From: Candidatus Rokuibacteriota bacterium
Lineage (GTDB): Bacteria > Methylomirabilota > Methylomirabilia > Rokubacteriales > CSP1-6
Assembly (NCBI GenBank): GCA_016184365.1
Contig: JACPCW010000072.1
Location: forward strand, 17,341-81,340
Direction of reading: 5' to 3'
DNA: 64,000 nucleotides
The position numbers and the translations under genes are program-made. Within the stretch, counting starts at the first letter, position 1. Each line of letters starts with the position of its first letter. Shown here in pieces: positions 53,722-61,935 of this stretch. The notes under the pieces were generated by a model. That model was not told the origin of the DNA. It saw only the letters and a program-made list of their open reading frames with translations, and made no database searches.

Positions 53722-54831
53722 ATGAATTCCGACCCGGAAAATGACCGAGAGTCCATGGGGGGCGAGACTTCCGAGCGCGCGCGCCGAGAGCGCGGAGAGG
53801 ACACGGGAATGAGCGACGGCCTCAACCTCTGCACGAGCAGCAAGATGCAGCCGATCCGTGATCTGGTCGGGAAAGTCGCGTCGACCAACACGACGGTGTT
53901 GCTGCGCGGCGAGAGCGGCGTGGGCAAGGAGATCGTCGGGCGCGCGATTCACAAGGCATCGCCGCGCGCCAACAAGCAGTTCCTGAAGGTCAACTGCGCC
54001 GCGCTGCCGGGCGAGCTGCTCGAGTCGGAGCTCTTCGGACACGAGAAGGGCGCGTTCACCGGCGCGTACCGTCAGAAGCCCGGCAAGTTCGAGGCGGCCG
54101 ACGGCGGCACGCTGCTGCTGGACGAGATCGGCGAGATGCCGCTGCGGCTGCAGGCCAAGCTGCTCCACGTCCTCCAGGACGGCGAGTTCTCGCGCGTCGG
54201 CGGTGAGCGGCTCATCGGGACGGACGTCCGGCTGATCGCCGCGACGAACCGCGATCTCGAGAACGCCATGCGCCAGCATCAGTTCCGCGAGGATCTCTAT
54301 TACCGCCTGAACGTCATCGAGATCCGCATCCCGCCGCTCCGTGAGCGCCGCGAAGAGATCCCGGTGCTCGTCGAACACTTCCGCCGGAAGTTCAACGTCC
54401 AGTACGGACGCACCGTCGAGATCCCGGCGGAGACCGTGCGCGTCTTCATGGAGTATCACTGGCCTGGCAACATCCGCGAGCTCGAGAACGCGGTGAAGCG
54501 GGTCGTCGTGCTCGGCAGCGCGCGGCCGGTGCACCAGGAGATCATCACGAGCCTGCAGCGCGGCCCGCGCACGAGCGTGCCGGTCGCGGCGGCCGCGGCC
54601 ACGATCAGCCCCGATCAGGTCATCAGCCTGAAGGAGATCGCCCGCCAGGCCGCGCGCGAAGCCGAGCGCGTCGCCATCAAGGAAGTGCTCGACCGCGTGC
54701 ACTGGAACCGCGCGAAGGCCGCGCGGCTGCTGCAGATCAGCTACAAGGCGCTCCTCTACAAGATCGTGCAGTGCGGGCTCGTCACGCCCGACCCCGACAA
54801 GGCGGCGGCGAAGGAGTCGGTCGCCAGCTAG
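53722..54831 (+). CDS. Receiver-less sigma-54 transcriptional activator
   Basis: A protein of 340-369 residues consisting of the AAA+ core (GESGVGKE Walker [13 protein letters not shown] loop, LLLDEIGE Walker B) and a C-terminal Fis HTH ([22 protein letters not shown]). There is no regulatory domain. The HTH region is strikingly like that of the activator at 48272, so both probably recognise the same upstream sites. ATG at 53722 gives the longest form; ATG at 53809 has a better GGAGAGG and a more natural start at MSDGLNLC. It likely activates sigma-54 promoters of the exopolysaccharide genes. Confidence 0.92.
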   Translation: MNSDPENDRESMGGETSERARRERGEDTGMSDGLNLCTSSKMQPIRDLVGKVASTNTTVLLRGESGVGKEIVGRAIHKASPRANKQFLKVNCAALPGELLESELFGHEKGAFTGAYRQKPGKFEAADGGTLLLDEIGEMPLRLQAKLLHVLQDGEFSRVGGERLIGTDVRLIAATNRDLENAMRQHQFREDLYYRLNVIEIRIPPLRERREEIPVLVEHFRRKFNVQYGRTVEIPAETVRVFMEYHWPGNIRELENAVKRVVVLGSARPVHQEIITSLQRGPRTSVPVAAAAATISPDQVISLKEIARQAAREAERVAIKEVLDRVHWNRAKAARLLQISYKALLYKIVQCGLVTPDPDKAAAKESVAS

Positions 54832-54911
54832 GCGGCGCGCCGACCGAACACGAGTTCGCTCGCGGCGAGCGCCGTGAGCAGGACGAAGTAGAGCAGGACA
54901 CGTAGCGCCAT
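54828..54911 (-). CDS. 27-residue hydrophobic peptide antiparallel to the activator end
   Basis: The short frame [27 protein letters not shown] has a good ribosome-binding site (GGGAGG, eight bases before the ATG) and one hydrophobic helix. It is too short for the ORF track and overlaps the stop of the convergent sigma-54 activator by three bases. It may be a small membrane protein; no homologue recognised. Confidence 0.45.
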   Translation of the reverse strand: MALRVLLYFVLLTALAASELVFGRRAA

Positions 54912-55008
54912 CGTCGAAGCCTCCCGGTACGGGGGATGAGCAACACGCGTGCCCCGGCCGGGAGGCCACCCGCCTCGGCCGTTCCGTTCGCGATGCTACT
55001 CTAGGCCC

Positions 55009-55488
55009 ATGTTCGATATCGGCCTGCAGGAGATGGTCCTGATCGGCGTCATCGCGCTGCTCGTGTTCGGACCATCGAAGCTGCCGGAGCTCGGCCGCAT
55101 GTTCGGTCGCGCGATGCGCGAGTTCCGCCGCGCGAGCGACGAGTTCCGCTCCACGGTCGAGACCAATCTGCAGATCAACGATCCCGAGCCGACGTACTCC
55201 GCGACGACGTCGCCGCCCGTCCCGACCGAGCCGACCGCCACCGACACCTCGATCGCGACGCTGCCGTCCGAAATCGAAGCGGCGCAGAGCGGCGAGCCCG
55301 CCGTGGCCGTCGAGACGCCCAGCGAAGCCTATTGCGCCCAGCGCGGCTCGCGCCTGTTCCACCGCCGCGAATGCGCGTGGGTGACGCGGATGCCCGAGGC
55401 CGACCGTATCTATATGAAGACGGTCGCCGACGCCCGCGACCAGGGCTTCTCGACCTGTCCGGTCTGCGAGCCTTGGGAACCCGCTTGA
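55009..55488 (+). CDS. TatA/TatB-like protein fused to a four-Cys Ada-like domain
   Basis: A 159-residue protein. Residues 1-50 form a TatA/B-type unit (FDIGLQEMVLIGVIALLVFGPSKLPELGRMFG then amphipathic RAMREFRRASDEF). A Thr/Pro/Glu-rich linker spans about 60-105. The last 50 residues carry Cys109, Cys122, Cys150 and Cys153 in a pattern (GSRLFHRREC...TCPVC) like the metal-binding N domain of Ada. TatC is not nearby. Such a fusion is unusual; the Cys domain would lie on the cytoplasmic side if the TatA topology holds. ATG at 55009. Confidence 0.88.
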   Translation: MFDIGLQEMVLIGVIALLVFGPSKLPELGRMFGRAMREFRRASDEFRSTVETNLQINDPEPTYSATTSPPVPTEPTATDTSIATLPSEIEAAQSGEPAVAVETPSEAYCAQRGSRLFHRRECAWVTRMPEADRIYMKTVADARDQGFSTCPVCEPWEPA

Positions 55489-55686
55489 TCCCGGACCGGC
55501 GAAGTTCTCAGCCTGACTACGAATTTGCCCGTTCCTCCGTGCTGGGCCCGCAAGGCGGGCCTGGGCGCCGCGAGCTCTGTTGACGCTGGAACGCTCGGTG
55601 TGACGTCGAGATAGCCCGGCCGGTACCTGCCGGCAGGGCCAGAGAGCACTACAAAGCCCGTACCACCCGCCCCTGGACTCGTTTTT

Positions 55687-55717
55687 TGTTGACGCGTCAA
55701 CACCCGTTGAGTATCGT
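55687..55717 (+). promoter_or_regulatory. lexA promoter with palindromic operator
   Basis: TGTTGACGCGTCAACA (55687-55702) is a perfect 16-bp palindrome. An overlapping dyad TCAAC-ACCC-GTTGA follows. TTGACG within the palindrome can act as a -35 box, with TATCGT 17 bases downstream as -10. This placement is typical of LexA self-repression. Operator identity is inferred from position. Confidence 0.7.
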
Positions 55718-55744
55718 GGGCCTCACCATCCAAGGAGGGCTGCG

Positions 55745-56365
55745 ATGCGGGAATTGACGAGCCGTCAGCGTGACGTGCTGGGGTTCATCCGGAACTTCAG
55801 TGCGCAGCACGGCGTACCGCCGACCGTTCGCGAGATCGGCGAGAAGTTCCGCGTCACACCACGCGCCGCGTTCGACCATCTGCGCGCGCTCGAGCGCAAA
55901 GGGGCGTTGCAGCGTCGTGAGGCGGCCGGCCGCACCTCGCGGGCGCTGACGGCGGTCGATCAGTCGCCGGGCGGCTTTCGCCGCGTTCCGATTCTCGGCC
56001 GCATCGCCGCCGGTGTGCCGATCGACGCGGTGGAGAATCGCGAGGGCGAGCTGCCGCTGGCGGAATCGGCGTTTCGCGGGAACGCCGAAGACGTGTTCGC
56101 GCTGCGCGTCCGCGGCGACAGCATGATCAACGCGCACATCTGCGACGGCGATCTCGTCCTGGTCCGCCGGCAGGATGCGGCGCAGGTCCAGGACATCGTG
56201 GTCGCCATGGTCGACGGCGAAGCCACGGTCAAACGCTTCCTGCGCGACGGCTCGCGAGTCGTGCTGAAGCCCGAGCATCCGACGCTCGCGCCGATCGTCG
56301 TCGATCCGAGCGAGCGCGAGCTCCGCATCCTCGGCAAAGTCATCGGCCTCCTGCGCGGTTTCTGA
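55745..56365 (+). CDS. lexA: LexA repressor (SOS regulator)
   Basis: A 206-residue LexA. The N-terminal winged HTH starts RELTSRQRDVLGFIRNF and continues through PPTVREIGEKFRVTPRAAFDHLRALERKG. The self-cleavage site is Ala89-Gly90 (GRIAAGVP), and the catalytic dyad is Ser126 in GDSM and Lys163 in ATVKRF. RecA-stimulated autocleavage would derepress the SOS genes. ATG at 55745 has AAGGAGG upstream. The palindrome at 55687 is the likely self-operator. A stem-loop with T-run follows the gene. Confidence 0.97.
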   Translation: MRELTSRQRDVLGFIRNFSAQHGVPPTVREIGEKFRVTPRAAFDHLRALERKGALQRREAAGRTSRALTAVDQSPGGFRRVPILGRIAAGVPIDAVENREGELPLAESAFRGNAEDVFALRVRGDSMINAHICDGDLVLVRRQDAAQVQDIVVAMVDGEATVKRFLRDGSRVVLKPEHPTLAPIVVDPSERELRILGKVIGLLRGF

Positions 56366-56382
56366 GTCGGAAGGAGACAGCG

Positions 56383-56526
56383 ATGTACGCCCATGCGCTC
56401 ACGTATCCGTCACTCAAGACGCGCCGCGTGCGTCAGGTGCGCACGCGTCGGCGCGCCCTTTTTTTCCGCGGAAGTACTCGCCATATGCGTGCCCTTTCGC
56501 ACCGCAAGTCGGCCGCGAGCGTGTAG
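56383..56526 (+). CDS. Possible Arg-rich 47-residue peptide downstream of lexA
   Basis: The ORF starts with ATG behind AAGGAG (spacing about six), seventeen bases after the lexA stop, and encodes MYAHALTYPSLKTRRVRQVR... rich in Arg. The ribosome-binding site is good. However, the frame contains the terminator-like hairpin at 56421, so translation of the full peptide is doubtful. It may instead be leader sequence. No homologue recognised. Confidence 0.3.
   Translation: MYAHALTYPSLKTRRVRQVRTRRRALFFRGSTRHMRALSHRKSAASV
56421..56465 (+). terminator. Probable Rho-independent terminator of lexA
   Basis: GCGCC-GCGTGCG-TCAGGTG-CGCACGC-GTC-GGCGC forms a 12-bp stem with a three-base bulge, followed by GCCC and seven T. 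It begins 55 bases after the lexA stop. Confidence 0.75.
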
Positions 56527-56622
56527 TGGGGCCGAGAGCTCCTGCGCATGACGGCGGCGCTGGCGAACGTCGCCGGCTGGGCGGCGCTCGCTTACATCGT
56601 GCTGTAGCCGCCCGGTCGGCCG

Positions 56623-56715
56623 ACTTCGAGCGCCGGCTTTGCCGGCGCCTCCGATGGGTCCGAGACCTCGCGGGTAACCGGTGGGGGGGTGCCGGGGGAG
56701 CGGCGTCGCTCCCCC
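56623..56715. repeat. Second repeat family, copy B2, plus a 9-bp hairpin
   Basis: CTTCGAGCGCCGGC-TTT-GCCGGCGCCTCCGATG is the same sequence type as B1 (33679). It is followed by GGGGGAGCG-GCGT-CGCTCCCCC at 56694-56715. Both lie just beyond the 3' end of the reverse-strand HD-GYP gene and are likely to end its transcript. Confidence 0.7.
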
Positions 56716-56725
56716 CGCCTATGAA

Positions 56726-58642
56726 TCAATAATACGGGTCGTCGAGGTCGCGGAAGCCGGGGCGCTCGCCGCTGCCGCCGGCGCGGGCGCGCGTGACCTC
56801 GTACACCTTGGCCGCGATGAACAGGTCGAGCAGCTCGCCGTCGAGCCGGCCGGCGCGCCGCTCGTGATCGAGGATGTCGATGGCGTTCTCCGGTGAGATC
56901 GCCGGCTTGTACGGGCGGTCGAACGCGGTGAGCGCGTCGTAGATGTCCGCGATCGTCATCATCCGCGTCTGCAGCGGGATCGCTTCGCCGCGAATGCCGC
57001 GCGGATAGCCGGAGCCGTCGAGCTTCTCGTGATGATCGCGGGCGATCTCCGGCAGCCGCCGGAACTCGTGCGTCCACGGAATCTGCGCGAGGAACTGGAA
57101 CGTGTGCACGACGTGCGACCGCACCTCGACGTATTCGTCGGACGTGAGGCTGCCGCGGGCGATCGCCAGGATCTCGGCTTCGTCCGGCGTGATGACGGGC
57201 CGCGGCGCGCCGGTCCGGTCGGCGAACGTGCGGCGCGCGATGGCGTCGATGTCGGCGCGTGTCGCCGGCGCGAACACCGTCGGCTCGTTCACCCGCAGCA
57301 CGCCGGTCAGGCACGCGTCGAGCTCGGCGAGCGCGGCCGCCATCTCCACGTCGAGCGCGGCCGCCTGCGCGGGGAAGTCGCGCGCACCGTGGTCGAGGAC
57401 GTACTGCAGCTTGCGGTGCGCGTAGGTCAGCTCGACCTCGCGCTTCAGGACCTCGACGCGATGGCGGATGCGCTCGAGCATCTCCGGATGGAGCTTCTTG
57501 GCTTTGCCGAGCACGCGCTCGCGAACCGCGACTTTTCCGAAGTCGTGGAGCAGGGCGGCGTAGCGCAGCTCGCGCAGCCCGGCATCGTCCAGGCGCGCGT
57601 AGGCCAGCCGTCCGCGCCCGCCGCGGTTCGCCGCTTCGGCGAGCGCCACGGTGAGGTCGGCCACCCGGAACGAGTGACCCGCCGTCGTTGGATCGCGCGA
57701 CTCGATGGCGATGACCGACGCCCGGACGAAGCCGTCGAAGAGCCGGCGGATGTCGTCGTACAGCCGGCTGTTCAGCAGCGCGACGGCGGCCTGCGACGCC
57801 AGCGACGACACGAGCTGCACGAAGCGCGACGGGAACGGCCGCGCCAGCCGCTCGACCTCGTCGGGTGACCGCAGCCGCGTCGTGAGCGACGGCTTGCAGT
57901 TGATCAGCTGGACGACGCCGATGATCTCGCCCTGGGGGGCGCGCATCGGCACGACGAGCATCGACTTCGTCCGGTAGCCGATCCGGGCGTCATAGGAGCG
58001 ATTGATGTCGAACGCGGCGCCCTCCGGCAGCGTGTAGGCGTCTCCGAGATTCAGCGGCTCGCCCGACAGCGCGACGAAGCCGGCGACGCTCTGCCGATCG
58101 AGCGGCAGCGTCGACTCCTCCCACGGCACGGGCATGCTGTCGTTCTGCGCCAGCGCGAACCGCAGCTGTCGTGCGCCGTCGCGCGTTTCTTCGACCAGGT
58201 ACAGGGAGCCGGCGTCGGACAGCGTGATCTCGCGCGCCGTGCGCAGGATCATCTCGAGCAGCCGGTCGGGATCGCGCTCGGCCGTGAGCTGGATGCCGAT
58301 CGCATTCAGGTCGTGCAGCTCGCGTTCGAGCCGCGCGACGTCGGCGGAGGCGTGGAGGTCGGCGAAGGCGTTTCGCACCGCGCGCGCGACGACGTCGCGC
58401 GCCGACCCTTCGGGCACGACCGCGTACCACTGCTCCGGCCATGGTCCCGGCGCCAGCGGATCGACCACGGCGATGAGCCGCGTGCGGATGGACGGCTTGA
58501 GCGACGACTTCGGCCCGACGAGCACGACGGCCTCGGTGGCCGTTTCCGCGGCCCACGTCGCGACGTCGAACTCGTCGGCGACGGCCCGGGCGGCGGCAGC
58601 CGCGGCCGGCGCTTCGGGATCGAACATCACGGCGCGTTGCAT
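56726..58642 (-). CDS. GAF and HD-GYP domain protein (c-di-GMP phosphodiesterase-like)
   Basis: A 638-residue protein: a receiver-like or unknown N-terminal region (1-105), a GAF domain (about 115-290: LLEMILRTAREITLSDAGSLYLVEE; MLVVPMRAPQGEIIGVVQLIN), then an HD-GYP domain. It has HD in YAALLHDFGKVAV, the DHHEKLDGSGYPRGI motif, and an unusual insertion of about 130 residues between the two halves. HD-GYP enzymes hydrolyse cyclic di-GMP. The start is ATG at 58642 or 58627. The ligand of the GAF domain is unknown. Confidence 0.9.
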   Translation of the reverse strand: MQRAVMFDPEAPAAAAAARAVADEFDVATWAAETATEAVVLVGPKSSLKPSIRTRLIAVVDPLAPGPWPEQWYAVVPEGSARDVVARAVRNAFADLHASADVARLERELHDLNAIGIQLTAERDPDRLLEMILRTAREITLSDAGSLYLVEETRDGARQLRFALAQNDSMPVPWEESTLPLDRQSVAGFVALSGEPLNLGDAYTLPEGAAFDINRSYDARIGYRTKSMLVVPMRAPQGEIIGVVQLINCKPSLTTRLRSPDEVERLARPFPSRFVQLVSSLASQAAVALLNSRLYDDIRRLFDGFVRASVIAIESRDPTTAGHSFRVADLTVALAEAANRGGRGRLAYARLDDAGLRELRYAALLHDFGKVAVRERVLGKAKKLHPEMLERIRHRVEVLKREVELTYAHRKLQYVLDHGARDFPAQAAALDVEMAAALAELDACLTGVLRVNEPTVFAPATRADIDAIARRTFADRTGAPRPVITPDEAEILAIARGSLTSDEYVEVRSHVVHTFQFLAQIPWTHEFRRLPEIARDHHEKLDGSGYPRGIRGEAIPLQTRMMTIADIYDALTAFDRPYKPAISPENAIDILDHERRAGRLDGELLDLFIAAKVYEVTRARAGGSGERPGFRDLDDPYY

Positions 58643-58676
58643 GGGCCACAGTAGTCCAAACGGCGCATCGGGCACA

Positions 58677-60281
58677 ATGACGGCGATGGAAGGCACGTCG
58701 GTGAACACCGCGTTCGCGGACTTCGTCGCGCTCTGTCGCGAGCTCGAACGCACACCGGGCCGTCTCGAGAAGCGGCGCCTGACCGCGGACTTCCTGCGCC
58801 GGCTCGATACGTCGGAGGTGGCGACGGCCGTCGCGTTTCTCTCCGGCCGCGCGTTCCCCGTGTCCGATCCGCGCGTCCTCGGCGTGCGCGGCCTGCCGAA
58901 CCCACCGGCAGACCATCGAAGCGATCGAGCGCCGCAGGATCGCGGCCTCACGATCGCCGACGTCGCGGCGACGTTCGCCGCCGTCGCCGAAGCGACCGGC
59001 GCGGGGTCGCGGCGCGCGCGCGAAGAGCGGCTCCTCGCCCTCGCGGCGCGAGCCACCGTGGACGAGCGCGCGATCGTGCACCGCATCATCGGCGGCGAGA
59101 TGCGCACGGGCGTGTCGGAAGGCGTCGTGCTCGAAGCCATCGCCGCGCTCGCCGGCGGCGACCTGCCGGCCACCCGGCGCGCCGCGCTCTTTCTCGGCGA
59201 CCTGTCCGTGGTCGCGGAGCTCGCGGCGACGGGTGGAGCGGCCGGGCTCGCCGCCGTGACGCCGCGCCCGTTCGTTGCGCTGCTGCCGATGCTGGCGGAG
59301 ATCGCGACCGATTTCGGCGACGTGCTCGCCGCGCACGGCGGGCGCACGGCGCTCGAGTACAAGTACGACGGTGCGCGGATCCAGCTCCACAAGGACGGCG
59401 ACCGCGTCCGGATCTGGAGCCGCCGGATGTCCGATGTCACGCGCAGCCTGCCCGACGTCGTGGAGCTCGCGCGGCGCGACCTCCCGCGCGGCCCCGTGAT
59501 TCTCGACGGTGAAGTGCTCGCGCTCGATCGCGCCGGACGTCCGCTGGCCTTCCAGGAGCTCATGCGCCGGTTCCGGCGCGTGCACGGCGTCGAGTCGCTC
59601 GTCGGCGAGATGCCGCTCGCGCTCTATTTCTTCGACTGCCTGATGAGCGAGGGGCGTGCGCTCATCGACGCGCCGTATGCCGAGCGGTGGGACGCGCTGA
59701 CCACGGCGACCGGCGGTCGATATCTCGCGCGGCGCGTCCTGGTCGGCGACGTCGCGACGGCGCAGCAGGTCATGGCCGACGCGCTCGCCGAGGGACACGA
59801 AGGCGTGATGGCGAAGGATCTGAAATCGGCGTACGAGCCCGGCGGACGCGGCAAGCGCTGGTTCAAGGTGAAGTCGGCCGCGACCGTCGACTGCGTGATC
59901 GTCGCGGCGGACCGCGGATCCGGCCGACGCGCCGGGTGGCTGTCGAACTATCACCTCGCGGTGCGCGCGGGCGACGAGTTCGCGGCAGTCGGCAAGACGT
60001 TCAAGGGGCTCACGGACGCCGAGTTCGGCGCGATGACCGAGCGGCTGCAGGCGCTCGCGGTCGGCGACGACGGCTACACCGTGCGCGTCCGGCCGGAGGT
60101 CGTCGTCGAGGTCGAGTACAACGAGATCCAGAAGAGCCCGACCTATCCCTCGGGCCTGGCCCTCCGCTTCGCGCGCATCGCGCGGATCCGTGACGACAAG
60201 GCGCCGGGGCAGGCGACGACGCTCGACGAGCTGCGCGCGCTGTACGAGCGGCAGTTCGGGACGAAGGGGCGTGTCGTATAG
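58677..60281 (+). CDS. ATP-dependent DNA ligase (archaeal LigB type)
   Basis: A 534-residue ligase: N-terminal DNA-binding helical domain (ELERTPGRLEKRRLTADFLRRL), adenylation Lys in EYKYDGARIQLHKDG near residue 235, motif III YFFDCL, motif IV EGVMAKDL, and motif V KRWFKVKS, followed by an OB fold. This type is standard in archaea and found as an accessory ligase in some bacteria. ATG at 58677 or 58686. Divergent from the HD-GYP gene. A second ATP ligase with LigD parts is at 8908. Confidence 0.94.
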   Translation: MTAMEGTSVNTAFADFVALCRELERTPGRLEKRRLTADFLRRLDTSEVATAVAFLSGRAFPVSDPRVLGVRGLPNPPADHRSDRAPQDRGLTIADVAATFAAVAEATGAGSRRAREERLLALAARATVDERAIVHRIIGGEMRTGVSEGVVLEAIAALAGGDLPATRRAALFLGDLSVVAELAATGGAAGLAAVTPRPFVALLPMLAEIATDFGDVLAAHGGRTALEYKYDGARIQLHKDGDRVRIWSRRMSDVTRSLPDVVELARRDLPRGPVILDGEVLALDRAGRPLAFQELMRRFRRVHGVESLVGEMPLALYFFDCLMSEGRALIDAPYAERWDALTTATGGRYLARRVLVGDVATAQQVMADALAEGHEGVMAKDLKSAYEPGGRGKRWFKVKSAATVDCVIVAADRGSGRRAGWLSNYHLAVRAGDEFAAVGKTFKGLTDAEFGAMTERLQALAVGDDGYTVRVRPEVVVEVEYNEIQKSPTYPSGLALRFARIARIRDDKAPGQATTLDELRALYERQFGTKGRVV

Positions 60282-60292
60282 AATCGCCGTCG

Positions 60293-61177
60293 ATGACTCC
60301 ACGCGCATCGACGGGACTTCCGAAGCTCGACGAGATGCTGGGCGGCGGCCTGCTGCCGGGCACGCTCACGGTGGTGTACGGCGCGACCGGCATCGGCAAG
60401 ACGCATCTCGGGCTGACGTTCGCGAATCACGGCGTCACCGCCGACGACGCGCGCGGCGTGGTGCTCGACATGAACGGCCGCGGCGACAGCCAGCAGCACG
60501 ACGAGTACGCCGCGCGGCTCTTCGCGTGGGATCTCAAGCCGTGGGCGCACACGGTGACCCCGATGTCGCATCCCTATCCGTCCGAGACCGACATGCAGGC
60601 GTTCTACTCGAACGCGCTCAGGTGGGTCGGGCGCGTGCGCGACTTCCAGGTGCCGACGTCCGACGGCGGCTTCGAGTTCGACTGGAACTGGAAGGCGTCC
60701 TACAACCGGGCGCTCTACACGGTGCGACCGTACCTCTACTTCCACTTCGCGGCCGGCACGCGGCGCGTCGTCGTCGACGGCGTCGAGCCGATGGACGCAC
60801 CGGCCGACTCCATCCAGTTCCACATGTTCAACGACGTCTACCACACGATCATCCACCGGGACGCCGAGACGCTCGGCATGGAGATCTGCCTGCCGGTGTG
60901 GCGGCACCGCGCGTTCATCGACTCACATCGCTACGACCACACCGCGATCACGACGGTGCTGCTCGTGACGACGGAGGAGACGCGGCTCGAAGACCTGCTC
61001 GCGCGGAAGGTGGCGACGGGCGACATCGGCGCGACGGCGAACACGATCGTCGTCATGGGCAGCGAGCGCGCCGGCCACCGGGTCGCGCGCATGCTGTCGC
61101 TCGTGAAGCACCGCGGCAGCGCGATGACGGACGAGATCGTGGAGTTCCGGATCGGCGCGAAGGGGATCGAGCTCTAG
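60293..61177 (+). CDS. RecA/KaiC-like P-loop ATPase of unknown role
   Basis: A 294-residue ATPase of the RecA/KaiC group: STGLPKLDEMLGGGLLPGTLTVVYGATGIGKTH (Walker A), VVLDMNGRGDSQQHDEY, Walker B-like RRVVVDGVEPMDAP, and C-terminal ANTIVVMGSERAGHRVARMLSLVKHRGS typical of circadian/RadA-like family ends. Only one KaiC domain is present. It starts 11 bases after the ligase stop, so they probably form an operon and it may assist DNA repair. Function unassigned. Confidence 0.85.
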   Translation: MTPRASTGLPKLDEMLGGGLLPGTLTVVYGATGIGKTHLGLTFANHGVTADDARGVVLDMNGRGDSQQHDEYAARLFAWDLKPWAHTVTPMSHPYPSETDMQAFYSNALRWVGRVRDFQVPTSDGGFEFDWNWKASYNRALYTVRPYLYFHFAAGTRRVVVDGVEPMDAPADSIQFHMFNDVYHTIIHRDAETLGMEICLPVWRHRAFIDSHRYDHTAITTVLLVTTEETRLEDLLARKVATGDIGATANTIVVMGSERAGHRVARMLSLVKHRGSAMTDEIVEFRIGAKGIEL

Positions 61178-61178
61178 C

Positions 61179-61892
61179 TCAGGCGCCGAGCTCGTCGGCG
61201 AGAGCGACGAAGTCCTGGGCGACGACGTCGAACTCCGGCCGCGCGTCCGCCCTGAACGCCACCGCGCGTTCCGGGCCATGCTCGAGGGGCCGCGGCACGT
61301 ACGCCGTCCGGAAGCCGCAGCCGCGCGCCGCCATCAGGTCGTTTGGATGCGCCGCGACCATCAGACACTCCGCCGGGCGTAGCCCCAGGAAGTCCGCGGT
61401 CCGCAGATACGCGTCGGGCCGCGGCTTGTACGCGCGCGCCGGCTCCGCGCCGAGGATCGCGTCCCACGGCAGCCCCGCGCGTCTCGCCATGTTCACCATC
61501 AGCGCCACGTTGCCGTTCGAGAGCGTGGCGAGCACGAACTTCCGCTTGAGCCGCGTGAGGCCGGCGACGACGTCCGGCCACGGATCGAGGCGATGCCACG
61601 CGCGATTGAGATCGTCGATCGCCGCGGCGTCGAGGCCCGTGATGCCGAAGTCGTCGAGCAGGCGCACGAGGCTCTCGCGATGCAGGTCGTCGAGCTTCGT
61701 CCACGCGCGTCGCCCACTCCGGACCTCGTCCATCGACGGCTGGTAGAGCCCGCGCCAGGCGTCCGCGAAGCGCGCCCAGTCCGCCCCGACGCCGCGCGCG
61801 CGGCCGAAGGCTTCGCCTTCGCGGATGATGCTCGCGCGCCAGTCGACGACGGTCCCGAAGACGTCGAACGTGAGCGCCTTCACGGTCTCCAT
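61179..61892 (-). CDS. Haloacid dehalogenase type II
   Basis: A 237-residue HAD enzyme of the (S)-2-haloacid dehalogenase group: nucleophile in TFDVFGTVVDWRASI, motif II LATLSNGN, and later VAAHPNDLMAARGCGFRTAYVPRPLEHG, which is typical. It hydrolyses 2-haloalkanoic acids or related substrates. Convergent with the KaiC-like gene. ATG at 61892. The substrate is inferred from family only. Confidence 0.93.
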   Translation of the reverse strand: METVKALTFDVFGTVVDWRASIIREGEAFGRARGVGADWARFADAWRGLYQPSMDEVRSGRRAWTKLDDLHRESLVRLLDDFGITGLDAAAIDDLNRAWHRLDPWPDVVAGLTRLKRKFVLATLSNGNVALMVNMARRAGLPWDAILGAEPARAYKPRPDAYLRTADFLGLRPAECLMVAAHPNDLMAARGCGFRTAYVPRPLEHGPERAVAFRADARPEFDVVAQDFVALADELGA

Positions 61893-61935
61893 GGGGCGGC
61901 CTCCCGGCTAAGCTTGAGGTGGAGCGGACTCTAGC

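Noticed and set aside
56548-56607. 19-residue hydrophobic ORF (MTAALANVAGWAALAYIVL)
   Set aside because: No convincing ribosome-binding site and it lies beside the repeat and terminators.
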